A DNA stretch of 64,000 bases from Rummeliibacillus pycnus (GCF_002884495.1 NZ_KZ614145.1:992001-1056000), one strand, 5' to 3'. Counted from the stretch's first letter, positions 8,064 through 16,306 are shown. The notes: generated from the sequence alone by a model not told the origin. A program made the numbers and translations.

Positions 8064-9635
8064 TTATTTTGATTTAACAGTAATTGTTTTAATAGCACTT
8101 TTATTCTTAGCTGCATCTTTTACATAAACTGTTAGTTTTGTACCTGTTTTTTGCTTCTTGATAGATAAAGAAAATTTACCTTTAGATGAGACTTTACCTT
8201 TTTGTATTACTTTTTTATTTTTCACAACATAAACTGTAGAATGCGCTTCTGCTGTACCAATCAATTTCGTCGAATTTTTTGTTACTTTTTTAACAATTGG
8301 GGCCTTTGGAGCTGTTTTATCAACAACTTTTACGTATACAGTTTTACTGTTGTTTTTTCCTAGATCTGTTGCAACAATTTTTAAAGTTGTACCAGCTTTT
8401 TGTTTGTTGATTTTTACTGAATATTCACCTTTTAAATTTGCTTTCACACGACCAATTATTTTAGAACCGTTTTTCACTGTAATTGTCGCATATGATTCTG
8501 TTTTGCCAGTTACAGTAGTTTTGTTGTCCGCAATAGCTTTTACAGTTAGTTTTACAGGTGCTTTAGTGTCAAATGTAAGATTTTCTGCTTTAGCATCTGA
8601 CATATTATAAAATGATGTTTTTTTAAGTTCAAACCGATCATACATTGCTAATGCTCGGTTGCCTTGAGGTGTAGCATATGCAGGATCTACAGCTTTTTGA
8701 TTTGCACTCATCTTAAATCCACCAGATTTTGAATCGACTGCAGTGAGTAAGTTCTGAATCGTCCAATAACCACCTGTTTTCACAAATCCATCAACAGATT
8801 TAGGATCAGAATTCAATGCTAGAAGACTCATTATAACTTGTGAAATCGAAGCGGCATTTTCACCTTTTAGCCAATCAGAATAAATACCTGCTTTACCGTT
8901 CAATTGTTTTTGTAAATATGAAAGAGCTTTAGTAACAGAAGTTGATACTTTATCTTGTTTCATGTATGGGGCTAAAGCAGTCACAACCATTGCAGTTGTA
9001 TCAGGATCTGCATCTGCACCAATCGCCCATCCGTATCCATTATCCTTTGTTTGAGCAGTTAATAGTTCATCAATAATGGAATCTCTAGTTATATTTTTAT
9101 ATTTATCTTGATTTATTGTGTAATTATTTGCATCCAAAGCTAATAAAACAGCAGAAGTTTGAGTAAAAGTACGATAATCAGTTTTTGTTTCATTATAAGA
9201 GTCTAGCATTTTATCAACTAAATTGACCCCAGCAACATTTGTTGGATCTTTACCAATAGAGCTTAAAGCTAAAATAATATTGGCATAGTCAGAATAAGAT
9301 TTTCCGATATCTCCATTTTTTTCTTTAACGGTTTTTACGATATTATTGAAATATTGTTCATAATAATTCTTCGCTACTGGATAATGAGAACGTGCTAAGT
9401 TTGTAACGACATATTCATTACCTAATGTTGGATTAGGTGTGTTACTTAATAAAAATGCACTTGAATTCTTCAGAACATTTTTATAGCTAACATCTTGACC
9501 AACCATTTTGGATGTTGTTGTTTGTGCACTTTCCTCTGCATGAGCAACAAGGGATGCTGGAAGTTGAGATGCTACTAATAAGCTTGCTAATGAGAGTGGT
9601 ACTACCCATTTTTTTAATGATTTGTTTGTGTACAT
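8064..9635 (-). CDS. Secreted alpha/alpha-barrel (prenyltransferase/squalene-cyclase repeat) protein with two Ig-like domains; candidate corrinoid-binding protein
   Basis: 523 residues from the ATG at 9635 (GGAGG eight bases upstream; a longer frame to 9707 is non-coding leader). A signal peptide is cleaved after VAHA (about residue 33). Residues about 48-340 form helical repeats with DYANIILALSSIG, TQTSAVLLALDA, PDTTAMVVTALAPY and SQVIMSLLALN, typical of the terpenoid-cyclase/prenyltransferase alpha-alpha toroid. Intrinsic factor and transcobalamin use the same fold for their N-terminal domain, including a comparable DT.AM...AL helix. Residues about 360-438 and 441-523 are two Big_6-type Ig-like domains. 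It is the first gene after a cobalamin riboswitch and precedes the DUF4430 lipoprotein. No isoprenoid substrate is implied by context; corrinoid binding is inferred. Confidence 0.8.
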   Translation of the reverse strand: MYTNKSLKKWVVPLSLASLLVASQLPASLVAHAEESAQTTTSKMVGQDVSYKNVLKNSSAFLLSNTPNPTLGNEYVVTNLARSHYPVAKNYYEQYFNNIVKTVKEKNGDIGKSYSDYANIILALSSIGKDPTNVAGVNLVDKMLDSYNETKTDYRTFTQTSAVLLALDANNYTINQDKYKNITRDSIIDELLTAQTKDNGYGWAIGADADPDTTAMVVTALAPYMKQDKVSTSVTKALSYLQKQLNGKAGIYSDWLKGENAASISQVIMSLLALNSDPKSVDGFVKTGGYWTIQNLLTAVDSKSGGFKMSANQKAVDPAYATPQGNRALAMYDRFELKKTSFYNMSDAKAENLTFDTKAPVKLTVKAIADNKTTVTGKTESYATITVKNGSKIIGRVKANLKGEYSVKINKQKAGTTLKIVATDLGKNNSKTVYVKVVDKTAPKAPIVKKVTKNSTKLIGTAEAHSTVYVVKNKKVIQKGKVSSKGKFSLSIKKQKTGTKLTVYVKDAAKNKSAIKTITVKSK

Positions 9636-9641
9636 GAAAAA

Positions 9642-9693
9642 TACCTCCATTCTTTTGACAATCAGAGATGAACTGTCTTCTGGAATGGAGGTA
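9642..9693 (-). promoter_or_regulatory. Hairpin sequestering the ribosome binding site of the barrel-protein gene
   Basis: On the minus strand TACCTCCATTC (9693-9683) pairs perfectly over 11 bp with GAATGGAGGTA (9652-9642), which contains the GGAGG site of the gene starting at 9635. The enclosed sequence also holds a GACA/TGTC extension. This would block initiation when folded. Confidence 0.7.
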
Positions 9694-9703
9694 ATCGAAA
9701 TCA

Positions 9704-9738
9704 CCATAAAAAATCTTTACATAGATACCTATGTAAAG
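9704..9738 (-). terminator. Intrinsic terminator in the cobalamin-riboswitch leader
   Basis: Minus strand CTTTACATAG-GTAT-CTATGTAAAG (10-bp stem, 4-nt loop) followed by ATTTTTTATG. It lies between the riboswitch core and the first gene and is probably its transcriptional expression platform. Confidence 0.8.
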
Positions 9739-9821
9739 AGAGTGGACGAGAAATGTATGAATCAGTATATGTATGCATTTCAGTATTCCGCACCTCCCCC
9801 TCGAAGATCAGAAACGATTGA

Positions 9822-9985
9822 TAAAAGCAGGTCTCCTGGCTTATGTGTTTACGAATTTTCGTACCTTCCCAGCTAATTTATCAGCCAGTGGTCTTTACGA
9901 TTTCTACACACTTACAGTAGCGGGGCTGCATCGGATTTTCACCGATTTCCCTATTATCCCAAACAACGTATTGGGCACTTTTATC
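9822..9985 (-). promoter_or_regulatory. Cobalamin riboswitch controlling the barrel/DUF4430/ECF operon
   Basis: The minus strand carries the B12 box AGCCAGGAGACCTGC (9842-9828), the GGGAA and GATGCAGCCCCGCTACTG core segments, and a closing GTGCCC near 9976. This is the adenosylcobalamin-type architecture seen in the other two copies in this window. Binding should repress the downstream operon (8064-9635 to 3795-4520). Confidence 0.95.
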
Positions 9986-10082
9986 TTTTTATATGTAATT
10001 GTCATTTCCCATAGTATTTCATATTCAATCATACATGTAAATGATTTTTTTACTTTTCAAATAAATATTGATGTAAACGCAT

Positions 10083-10123
10083 AAAACCCCTACCAATCAG
10101 CAAATTTGATTAGTAGGGGTTTT
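10083..10123. terminator. Bidirectional intrinsic terminator
   Basis: AAAACCCCTACCAATCA ... TTAGTAGGGGTTTT stem with T-runs on both strands. It ends the small gene at 10144-10302 (minus strand). Confidence 0.8.
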
Positions 10124-10143
10124 ATAAGTGACTCGCGACGGCA

Positions 10144-10302
10144 TCAGTCATGTAGTTCTTCGCTCCCTTTTGAATATTCTTTAAATGCATTCAGTTGTTC
10201 CTCTGTTAAGTGGTTTATAAAAAAGTAAAAGTCTTTCGATTCTAAACCAAATTCTTCGCATGCATTGCAATATCGTTCATAACCTTCTCTATACATATCC
10301 AT
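10144..10302 (-). CDS. Small conserved-looking protein with a CxxC motif
   Basis: A 52-residue ORF with a strong GGAGGAG site 6-7 bases before the ATG and its own terminator immediately downstream, so it is very likely expressed. The sequence is acidic and helical: YERYCNACEEFGLESK, then DFYFFINHLTEEQL. The Cys-x-x-Cys in a short helix could bind metal or form a disulfide. No signal peptide is seen. I do not recognise the family; function unknown. Confidence 0.7.
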   Translation of the reverse strand: MDMYREGYERYCNACEEFGLESKDFYFFINHLTEEQLNAFKEYSKGSEELHD

Positions 10303-10480
10303 GAAAATCTCCTCCTGTTATATAACAAAATCATTTATTGATAATAATATATAACAGGTAAAACGGGATGTCAACTGAATTATCAGAAAAATTACTTAAA
10401 AATAAAATAGGAAAAATTAAGCATTTATGTAATAATAGTTACATTGAAAGGTTTCACTTAAAACAATGGAGGTAATTAAA

Positions 10481-10663
10481 ATAAGAAATTTATTAATTGG
10501 GGCTGTGTTATTCGTATTCCTTTTTCTTATTCTACACTTTTTAGGAATTAAATATTTCGTTATTTTCAATGGTATCGAATGGTTGACAAAATTTATTTTA
10601 CCTTGGATCTTTTTATATTGGTTAGTAAGAATGATAAAATTTTTTGAGAAGAAAAAGCAATAA
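10481..10663 (+). CDS. Small two-helix membrane protein, probable ATA start
   Basis: About 60 residues with two hydrophobic helices (LLIGAVLFVFLFLILHFLG and FILPWIFLYWLV) and a basic tail KFFEKKKQ. The only upstream ATG (10466) overlaps the GGAGG site itself and has no site of its own; the position eight bases after GGAGG is ATA at 10481, which gives a normal membrane-protein start. A 10711-10744 terminator lies downstream. Function unknown. One of five ORFs here with this unusual start arrangement. Confidence 0.6.
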   Translation: MRNLLIGAVLFVFLFLILHFLGIKYFVIFNGIEWLTKFILPWIFLYWLVRMIKFFEKKKQ

Positions 10664-10710
10664 ATGTGAAATTGAAATGATTCAGTTTTGTGAAGCAAAT
10701 TTAAAAATAA

Positions 10711-10744
10711 AACCTAAACTTCTTTAACACAGAAGTTTAGGTCT
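10711..10744. terminator. Bidirectional intrinsic terminator
   Basis: ACCTAAACTTCT / AGAAGTTTAGGT, 12-bp stem. It lies between the small membrane protein (plus) and panF (minus), with A/T runs on each side. Confidence 0.8.
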
Positions 10745-10748
10745 TTTA

Positions 10749-12197
10749 CTAAATGATATGCTTAAACTCTTTAAATTTGTGATGTGTTAATAAACTAATC
10801 ACCACATAACTAATTAGTGAAAATACGATTGGTAATGTCACTGTATGCATGCCAAAGACATTTGGCCACCATTGGTTGATCAAAATATAACTCGACAAAC
10901 CTACAATCATCGATGTAATTGCCCCATATTTGTTACCTTTTCTCCAGTATAAGCCAAAAATAACTGGCCATACGAATACAGATTCCAACCCACCAAAAGA
11001 GAATAAGTTAAGCCATACAAGTAAAGTTGGTGGCTTTAATGCCACGAAAATTACTGCGATTCCAATAAGTGCTGTAACAAGGAAACTAATTTTTTTAATT
11101 TCACTATCGCTAGCCTTTGGTTTAATGAAATTTAGATAAATATCTTTTACGATTGTTGAACTTACAAGCATTAACAATGCATTTACTGTTGACATAATAG
11201 CCGCCATTGGAGCAGCTAATACAATACCAGCCAAAAATGGCGGAAGTACTTTGAGTGTTAAAAGCGGCATCACTTTATCGCCAATTTTAATACCTGGTAA
11301 AACAGGATGAGCTAATACCCCAGTTAAGTGCATTCCAAACATGACTGTACCAATTGCTATTGTTCCAATAATAATGGCTGAATGCATACTTTTAGAATTT
11401 TTATATGCCATTGCACGAACTGCAATTTGCGGTAAACCAATAACACCAATGCCAATCAAAATCCAAAACGTTGATACATATAATGGTGTTAAACTGCCAT
11501 CTGCTCCAAAAGGTGAAACAAGCTTTGGATTTTCAGCTACTAGATCAGACATAATATTGGTAATACCACCACCAGCAATTATTGTTCCGATTAGTAAAAT
11601 GATACTACCTATTAACATAACTGAACCTTGAACGGCATCAGTTAATGCAACCGCTCTAAATCCACCGATAATTACATAAACAAGGACAACCACTGCAAAG
11701 ATAAATAGTGCAGTAGAATAATGTAATCCTGTCAATGACTCGATTAATCGAGCACCACCAATCCACTGTGCTGCCATTGAAGAAAATAAGAAAATAATAA
11801 TACTAAATGCAGATACGATAACAACCACATTACTTTGATAGCGTTCACGTAAAAAGTCTATCAATGTAATCGCTTTATATTTTCTTGCGATAATGGCAAA
11901 TTTCTTACCTAATACCATTAATACATAATAACCAGCAGGTAATTGTGCCATTGATAATAGCACCCATCCCAAACCAGTATTATATGCAACCCCAGGTCCA
12001 CCTATAAAGCTAGAAGCGCTACCATAAGTGGCCATCATTGTCATAGCAAGCAAGAAACCGCCCATTTCTCGTCCACCAAGAAAATACTCCTGCAAGAAAG
12101 AGTTAGACTGCATAACATGCTTATTTGCCCAAAATCCAATGACAAAGATAATAACTAGAAAAATAACCAGTGGTATAATGACATGCCAATGCATCAT
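10749..12197 (-). CDS. panF: Sodium/pantothenate symporter
   Basis: 482 residues with about 12-13 membrane segments, of the sodium:solute symporter family. Recognisable segments include FLLAMTMMATYGSASSFIGG in TM1/2 and VALTDAVQGSVMLIGSIILL. Pairing with the small DUF997 protein next door is the typical PanF-YhdT arrangement and is the main reason for choosing pantothenate over other substrates. The start ATG overlaps the stop of yhdT (ATGATG), implying translational coupling. It imports pantothenate with sodium for coenzyme A synthesis. Confidence 0.85.
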   Translation of the reverse strand: MMHWHVIIPLVIFLVIIFVIGFWANKHVMQSNSFLQEYFLGGREMGGFLLAMTMMATYGSASSFIGGPGVAYNTGLGWVLLSMAQLPAGYYVLMVLGKKFAIIARKYKAITLIDFLRERYQSNVVVIVSAFSIIIFLFSSMAAQWIGGARLIESLTGLHYSTALFIFAVVVLVYVIIGGFRAVALTDAVQGSVMLIGSIILLIGTIIAGGGITNIMSDLVAENPKLVSPFGADGSLTPLYVSTFWILIGIGVIGLPQIAVRAMAYKNSKSMHSAIIIGTIAIGTVMFGMHLTGVLAHPVLPGIKIGDKVMPLLTLKVLPPFLAGIVLAAPMAAIMSTVNALLMLVSSTIVKDIYLNFIKPKASDSEIKKISFLVTALIGIAVIFVALKPPTLLVWLNLFSFGGLESVFVWPVIFGLYWRKGNKYGAITSMIVGLSSYILINQWWPNVFGMHTVTLPIVFSLISYVVISLLTHHKFKEFKHII

Positions 12198-12463
12198 TTG
12201 TGTTCACCATCCTCTTCTTCATCAAACGGTACATCCTTAAAGAAGAATTTGATGACAACATAAATTAACAAAATCATAAATAATGTTCCAGCTATACAGC
12301 TATAAAAGAACCATGCTGGAAAGCCGAAAATATATGTATATTCTTTCGGATCCCCTGAGCCAAGTCCATACGCAAAGCCAAACCAAATTGCAAAATTAAT
12401 GATAACTAATACAATTCCAATCAATGCTTCACGATGAGCTATTTTAAAACGCTTATCGTTCAT
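12194..12463 (-). CDS. yhdT: YhdT/DUF997 small membrane protein, PanF partner
   Basis: 89 residues with two transmembrane helices (IGIVLVIINFAIWFGFAYG and FYSCIAGTLFMILLIYVVI), a GFPAWFFYSC motif between them and an acidic C-terminus DEEEDGEH. DUF997 proteins are normally encoded just before panF, as here with a 4-bp overlap. Their role may be assembly or regulation of the symporter. Preceded by a GGGGAG site. Confidence 0.85.
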   Translation of the reverse strand: MNDKRFKIAHREALIGIVLVIINFAIWFGFAYGLGSGDPKEYTYIFGFPAWFFYSCIAGTLFMILLIYVVIKFFFKDVPFDEEEDGEHK

Positions 12464-12657
12464 AATTACTCCCCTTCAATTAATTCGAATACCTATCTAT
12501 TTTACTTATTTCATAAAAAAAAGAAAAGTATCAAGGACGAATTACTTAATCTAAAATAATTAGTTTACATAATAAAATTATTTGTTTTTATTTCATTTTA
12601 GTTTTTCTTGAAAAAATTTGATATAATACCAATTAAATTGTAAAGGGAGTGAAAATT

Positions 12658-13533
12658 ATAAGTACATTAAATCATGTCTTACAAAAGATGAAATTGGAAA
12701 TAGAGTCTTACGAGATTCCACAAAACTCATATGGATCTGAAGTATATCTATTACACTTAAAAAATGGAGAAAATGCATACTTAAAAATCCCCTTTAATAA
12801 GGACAAATTATGGCGTGAGTATGAAATGTTACATCTACTTCAAAATAACGTACCTGTTCCGAAAATTCTTGATTTTTTACCTAGTGAGGCCAAATTTAAT
12901 GGTGCCCTTTTGTTAGCTGAACTACCTGGAAAACCCGCAACAGGAAAGATTGATGCTTCCCTAGCATTTGAAATCGGAAAATATCATGCTCTAATGCATT
13001 CACACACTTCAGATTATTATGGATTCAGGACTGAAAGTGGTTTTCAAAATATAAAGAATAATGATTGGCGTAGTTATATAAAAGAAAAATTCTATATTGC
13101 GCTTGAAAAATCTCTTCCCTTCTTGACTACCAAGCAAATTGATCTAGGTAATTACCAATTCGAAAACTTATATAACAGTTTACCATCTCCTGATGGACCC
13201 TGTGCCGTACATTTTGATTTTCGACCAGCAAATATCATCGTTACTGATGATCAAGTAAGTGGTTTCATTGATTTTGAAACATCTAAATTTGCTTCTACAG
13301 AGCTTGATTTTGTAAAAATTGAGCAACAACTGTGGAATATTCAGCCTTCTACAAAAGAAAGTTATATCGAGGGGTATGAAAGTATTCGTCCTATTATTGA
13401 TTTGGAAACGGTCCAACCTTTCTATAGTTTATATCATGCGATACTTTCGATTGCTTGGTGTGTGGACAGAGGATTAGAAAAACATTATGATTTTTATCGA
13501 GAAAATCAAGAAACATTGAATTCATTTACATAA
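12658..13533 (+). CDS. Phosphotransferase-family (APH-fold) small-molecule kinase
   Basis: About 291 residues. The kinase-like fold shows the catalytic loop HFDFRPANIIV (H-x-D-x5-N) and metal-binding GFIDFETSKF, as in aminoglycoside/choline/homoserine kinase-type enzymes. The N-lobe has YLKIPFNKDKL with the ATP lysine. Substrate cannot be read from sequence; no resistance context is present. A GTG at 12649 sits inside the AAAGGGAG site and is a poor start; eight bases after the site lies ATA at 12658, giving [M]STLNHVLQKMK. It is monocistronic, ended by the hairpin at 13540-13576. Confidence 0.75.
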   Translation: MSTLNHVLQKMKLEIESYEIPQNSYGSEVYLLHLKNGENAYLKIPFNKDKLWREYEMLHLLQNNVPVPKILDFLPSEAKFNGALLLAELPGKPATGKIDASLAFEIGKYHALMHSHTSDYYGFRTESGFQNIKNNDWRSYIKEKFYIALEKSLPFLTTKQIDLGNYQFENLYNSLPSPDGPCAVHFDFRPANIIVTDDQVSGFIDFETSKFASTELDFVKIEQQLWNIQPSTKESYIEGYESIRPIIDLETVQPFYSLYHAILSIAWCVDRGLEKHYDFYRENQETLNSFT

Positions 13534-13539
13534 AGTATA

Positions 13540-13576
13540 AAAAGAATGCATTTTCTCGAAAAAAATGCATTCTTTT
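13540..13576. terminator. Bidirectional intrinsic terminator
   Basis: AAAAGAATGCATTTT / AAAATGCATTCTTTT 15-bp stem between convergent genes (kinase, plus; chrA, minus). Confidence 0.85.
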
Positions 13577-13589
13577 ACTATCTTTAAAA

Positions 13590-14792
13590 CTAAAAAACTA
13601 GCAGTTCTCCCCCAAATACACCTAAGAGAACAATAACCCAAGGTGGTAACTTCCAGTAGACTAACAAACTAAACAAGATTGCAACAAATGCAAAGTCAAT
13701 TGGCGTAAAAACAGCACTCGTCCAAATAGGTTGATAAAATGCAGAAATTAAAATACCAACCACCGCAGCATTTACCGCCATTAGTGCACCATTCATCTTT
13801 TCGTTATTTCGAAGAGTATTCCAAAATGGTAGTGTTCCAAGAATAAGAAGAAATGCAGGTAAAAATATAGCTACTGTTGCAATTAGACCTCCGATCCAAC
13901 CATTCATAACTGCTCCTAAGTAAGCAGCAAATGTAAATAACGGTCCAGGAACTGCTTGAGCTGCTCCATATCCTGCTAAAAACGCCTCTTTATTTACCCA
14001 TCCAGTTGCTACAATTTCGCTCTCCAACAATGGTAGAACAACGTGTCCTCCCCCGAAAACTAATGACCCAGATCTATAAAAACTATCAAACATCGCAACC
14101 CATTGGATAGATGTTGCTTGTTTTATTAAAGGTAGAAGAAACAGTAATCCAAAAAATAAAGATAAACAAATAAGTGCAAATCCTTTTGAAATAGGAAAAT
14201 TAACTATTGAACGCTGATTTCCATGGTTTGTTTTAAAAATAAAGAAGCCAAAAATTGCAGCAATGAAAATGATCATTACTTGAGTATATACATTTGTCCA
14301 TAATAAGGTTAATACTAAAGAGAATAATGCAATCGCTTTGCGTGCTAAATCTGGTGTTAAGTTCTTAGCCATTCCTAAGATAGCCTGAGCAACAACAGCT
14401 ACTGCTACTATTTTTAAACCATGTATCCATCCTGCGTTAGCTATATTTAGCCCTTTTAGCATTAATGCAAAAACAATAAGAGCAACTACAGATGGTAATG
14501 TAAATCCAAGAAATACGATGATACCGCCCAATATACCAGCACGTATTACCCCTATACCAATTCCAACTTGGCTACTTGAAGGACCAGGTAAGAATTGGCA
14601 TAAAGCCACTAAATCGGCATAAGACTTCTCATCAATCCATTTCTTTTTGCGTACATACTCTTCGTGAAAATAGCCTAAGTGAGCGATTGGGCCTCCAAAA
14701 GATGTTAAGCCAAGTTTTGTAGATAACAGTAACAGTTGAAACAATGATCTTACGGTTTCTCTATCCTTATTTTTGAATGATACAATCGACAT
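13590..14792 (-). CDS. chrA: Chromate transporter family protein (two CHR domains)
   Basis: 400 residues. The N-terminal CHR domain shows GLTSFGGPIAHLGYFHEEYV and QFLPGPSSSQVG; the C-terminal one shows LVFGGGHVVLPLLESEIV and QAVPGPLFTFAAY. This is the long-chain ChrA form with both halves fused. The family exports chromate, probably by proton antiport; physiological substrate in this organism is unknown. GGAGG precedes the ATG. No chrB-type regulator is adjacent. Confidence 0.85.
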   Translation of the reverse strand: MSIVSFKNKDRETVRSLFQLLLLSTKLGLTSFGGPIAHLGYFHEEYVRKKKWIDEKSYADLVALCQFLPGPSSSQVGIGIGVIRAGILGGIIVFLGFTLPSVVALIVFALMLKGLNIANAGWIHGLKIVAVAVVAQAILGMAKNLTPDLARKAIALFSLVLTLLWTNVYTQVMIIFIAAIFGFFIFKTNHGNQRSIVNFPISKGFALICLSLFFGLLFLLPLIKQATSIQWVAMFDSFYRSGSLVFGGGHVVLPLLESEIVATGWVNKEAFLAGYGAAQAVPGPLFTFAAYLGAVMNGWIGGLIATVAIFLPAFLLILGTLPFWNTLRNNEKMNGALMAVNAAVVGILISAFYQPIWTSAVFTPIDFAFVAILFSLLVYWKLPPWVIVLLGVFGGELLVF

Positions 14793-15047
14793 ATTAATTT
14801 TCCTCCAAATAAAAGATCTTGATACTTTTTAACTGAATGTCTATAAATATATGAAAAGAATATCAGATGCTTTTATTGAATTTTTCACTTTTACAAAATC
14901 TTAACTTCTATTTTAAGTATTCTATTATTAACTTTAATCATCTATTTACATTTTACTTTACATAATATAATTATAATTAACAAATACACCAAAAATAATA
15001 GAAAGATTTGAATTATCTGAAATAAAAAACAACTCATTTCTTTTGAC

Positions 15048-15079
15048 ATTCTCTATAATAGGCAACAATTCTCTACAAT
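15048..15079 (+). repeat. Direct repeat upstream of the EIIC promoter
   Basis: ATTCTCTATAAT (15048-15059) is repeated as ATTCTCTACAAT (15068-15079), 20 bp apart, i.e. about two helical turns and same face. It lies about 35 bp before the -35 box of the EIIC gene, a position suited to a dimeric regulator. The rest of the 14793-15180 gap is AT-rich with nothing else recognised. Confidence 0.45.
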
Positions 15080-15114
15080 GTGACACCTGCGTGTAATTAT
15101 TAGAAAATTCATTA

Positions 15115-15143
15115 TTGACTGAAACTTAAATTGTACATATAAT
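15115..15143 (+). promoter_or_regulatory. Sigma-A promoter of the EIIC gene
   Basis: TTGACT (15115-15120), 17-bp spacer, TATAAT (15138-15143), about 38 bases before the start codon. Confidence 0.8.
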
Positions 15144-15180
15144 TTAGGACAATTACTCACTTGATTGGAGATTGATAGAT

Positions 15181-16218
15181 ATGAAAGACTATTTCAATAA
15201 GTTGCTAACAGGTATGAGTTTAGGAATTATCGTAGCCCTTATTCCAAATGCATTGGTTGGCGAAATTTTAAAACTAATTATTCCATATGTTCCATTCTTA
15301 CAACATATTTTAGATATTTCAGTTTTAGCAATGAGTCTTCTTCCTGTTATTACAGGTGTTATGGTCGGATTAACATTTAAATTAACACCCATTCAAACAG
15401 CTAGCGTTGGTTTAGCAGCAATGGTTGGAAGTGGTGTTTGGACGATGGGAACTGGTGGTGCAATCACGTTACAAGGTATAGGGGTTGTGATCAATACAGG
15501 TCTTACAGCAGGTTTGGCCGTATTATTTGTACAATTTATAGGTGATCGTTTAAAAGATTATACGATTTTGTTAATGCCAGCTTTATCATTATTCATCCCA
15601 GGTGGCATTGGTATGATTACACTACCATATGTAAGAACTGGTGCAGGGTATGTAGGTGTAGTTATTGACAACGTTACAAATTTACAACCAATAGTAATGG
15701 GTGCTTTAATCGCAGTTATCTTCAGTATTTTAATTCTTTCCCCTTTATCAACTATCGGGGTGGCTACTGTTATCATGCTTTCAGGAATTGGTGCTGGTAC
15801 AGCAAATCTAGGTGTCGTTGCATCTGGTGTAGGAATGTGTATCGCGAGTTACAAAGCGAATAACCTAGGAACTGCTTTGGCTCATGTTATGGGTTCACCA
15901 AAAATTCAAATGCGAAACTTCTTTATGAAACCTAGAATCGCATTCCCTATGATTATCACTGCAGCTATTCTAGGAGCTTTAGGTGGTATGTTCCACATTA
16001 CTGGAACACCTTACAGTGCAGGCTTTGGACTTGCAGGACTCATTGGGCCATTGAATTATGTTAATCTCGCAGCTGGTGGATGGAATTTCCACAACGTAAT
16101 GGTTATGCTAATCATGTTCTTTGCTTTACCAATCATTTTGAATACTGTACTACTTCGATTATTTGAACGTAAATTTAAAATGATTAAGGCTGAAGATTAT
16201 TCAGTCAACTATCAATAA
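15181..16218 (+). CDS. PTS EIIC-like membrane protein (EIIC_2/PF13303 type), orphan
   Basis: 345 residues, highly hydrophobic, with about nine membrane segments and repeated glycine-rich loops (AAMVGSGVWTMGTGGAITLQG, cut here: MVGSGVWTMGTGG). It resembles the EIIC_2 family of PTS sugar permeases that occur without EIIA/EIIB partners; none is encoded nearby. Substrate is unknown, and PTS-dependent phosphorylation cannot be assumed. The ATG at 15181 follows GGAG by 10 bases. A strong promoter precedes it and a terminator follows at 16263-16306. Confidence 0.7.
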   Translation: MKDYFNKLLTGMSLGIIVALIPNALVGEILKLIIPYVPFLQHILDISVLAMSLLPVITGVMVGLTFKLTPIQTASVGLAAMVGSGVWTMGTGGAITLQGIGVVINTGLTAGLAVLFVQFIGDRLKDYTILLMPALSLFIPGGIGMITLPYVRTGAGYVGVVIDNVTNLQPIVMGALIAVIFSILILSPLSTIGVATVIMLSGIGAGTANLGVVASGVGMCIASYKANNLGTALAHVMGSPKIQMRNFFMKPRIAFPMIITAAILGALGGMFHITGTPYSAGFGLAGLIGPLNYVNLAAGGWNFHNVMVMLIMFFALPIILNTVLLRLFERKFKMIKAEDYSVNYQ

Positions 16219-16262
16219 TCATAAAAACAAAATATTCTACTATTCAGTAGAGAATTTATAAA

Positions 16263-16306
16263 AAATAGAAGCTAACCCAATGATAAATTTGAGTTAGCTT
16301 CTATTT
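16263..16306. terminator. Intrinsic terminator shared by convergent genes
   Basis: AAAATAGAAGCTAAC ... GTTAGCTTCTATTTT stem after the EIIC gene. The right arm also contains the stop codon of the minus-strand gene at 16301-16678. Confidence 0.8.

Noticed and set aside
8064-9635. Isoprenoid (squalene/hopene) cyclase or prenyltransferase annotation
   Set aside because: Toroid repeats are present but the protein is exported, sits behind a cobalamin riboswitch, and no cyclase catalytic DxDD motif is seen.
9636-9707. N-terminal extension of the barrel protein up to an ATG at 9707
   Set aside because: The region is leader RNA containing the sequestering hairpin; the signal peptide and GGAGG fix the start at 9635.
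12658-13533. Aminoglycoside resistance gene
   Set aside because: Only the general APH kinase motifs are present; no evidence for antibiotic substrate or mobile context.
15181-16218. Complete sugar PTS system
   Set aside because: Only a EIIC-like membrane subunit is present; no EIIA, EIIB or sugar-metabolising genes adjoin it.
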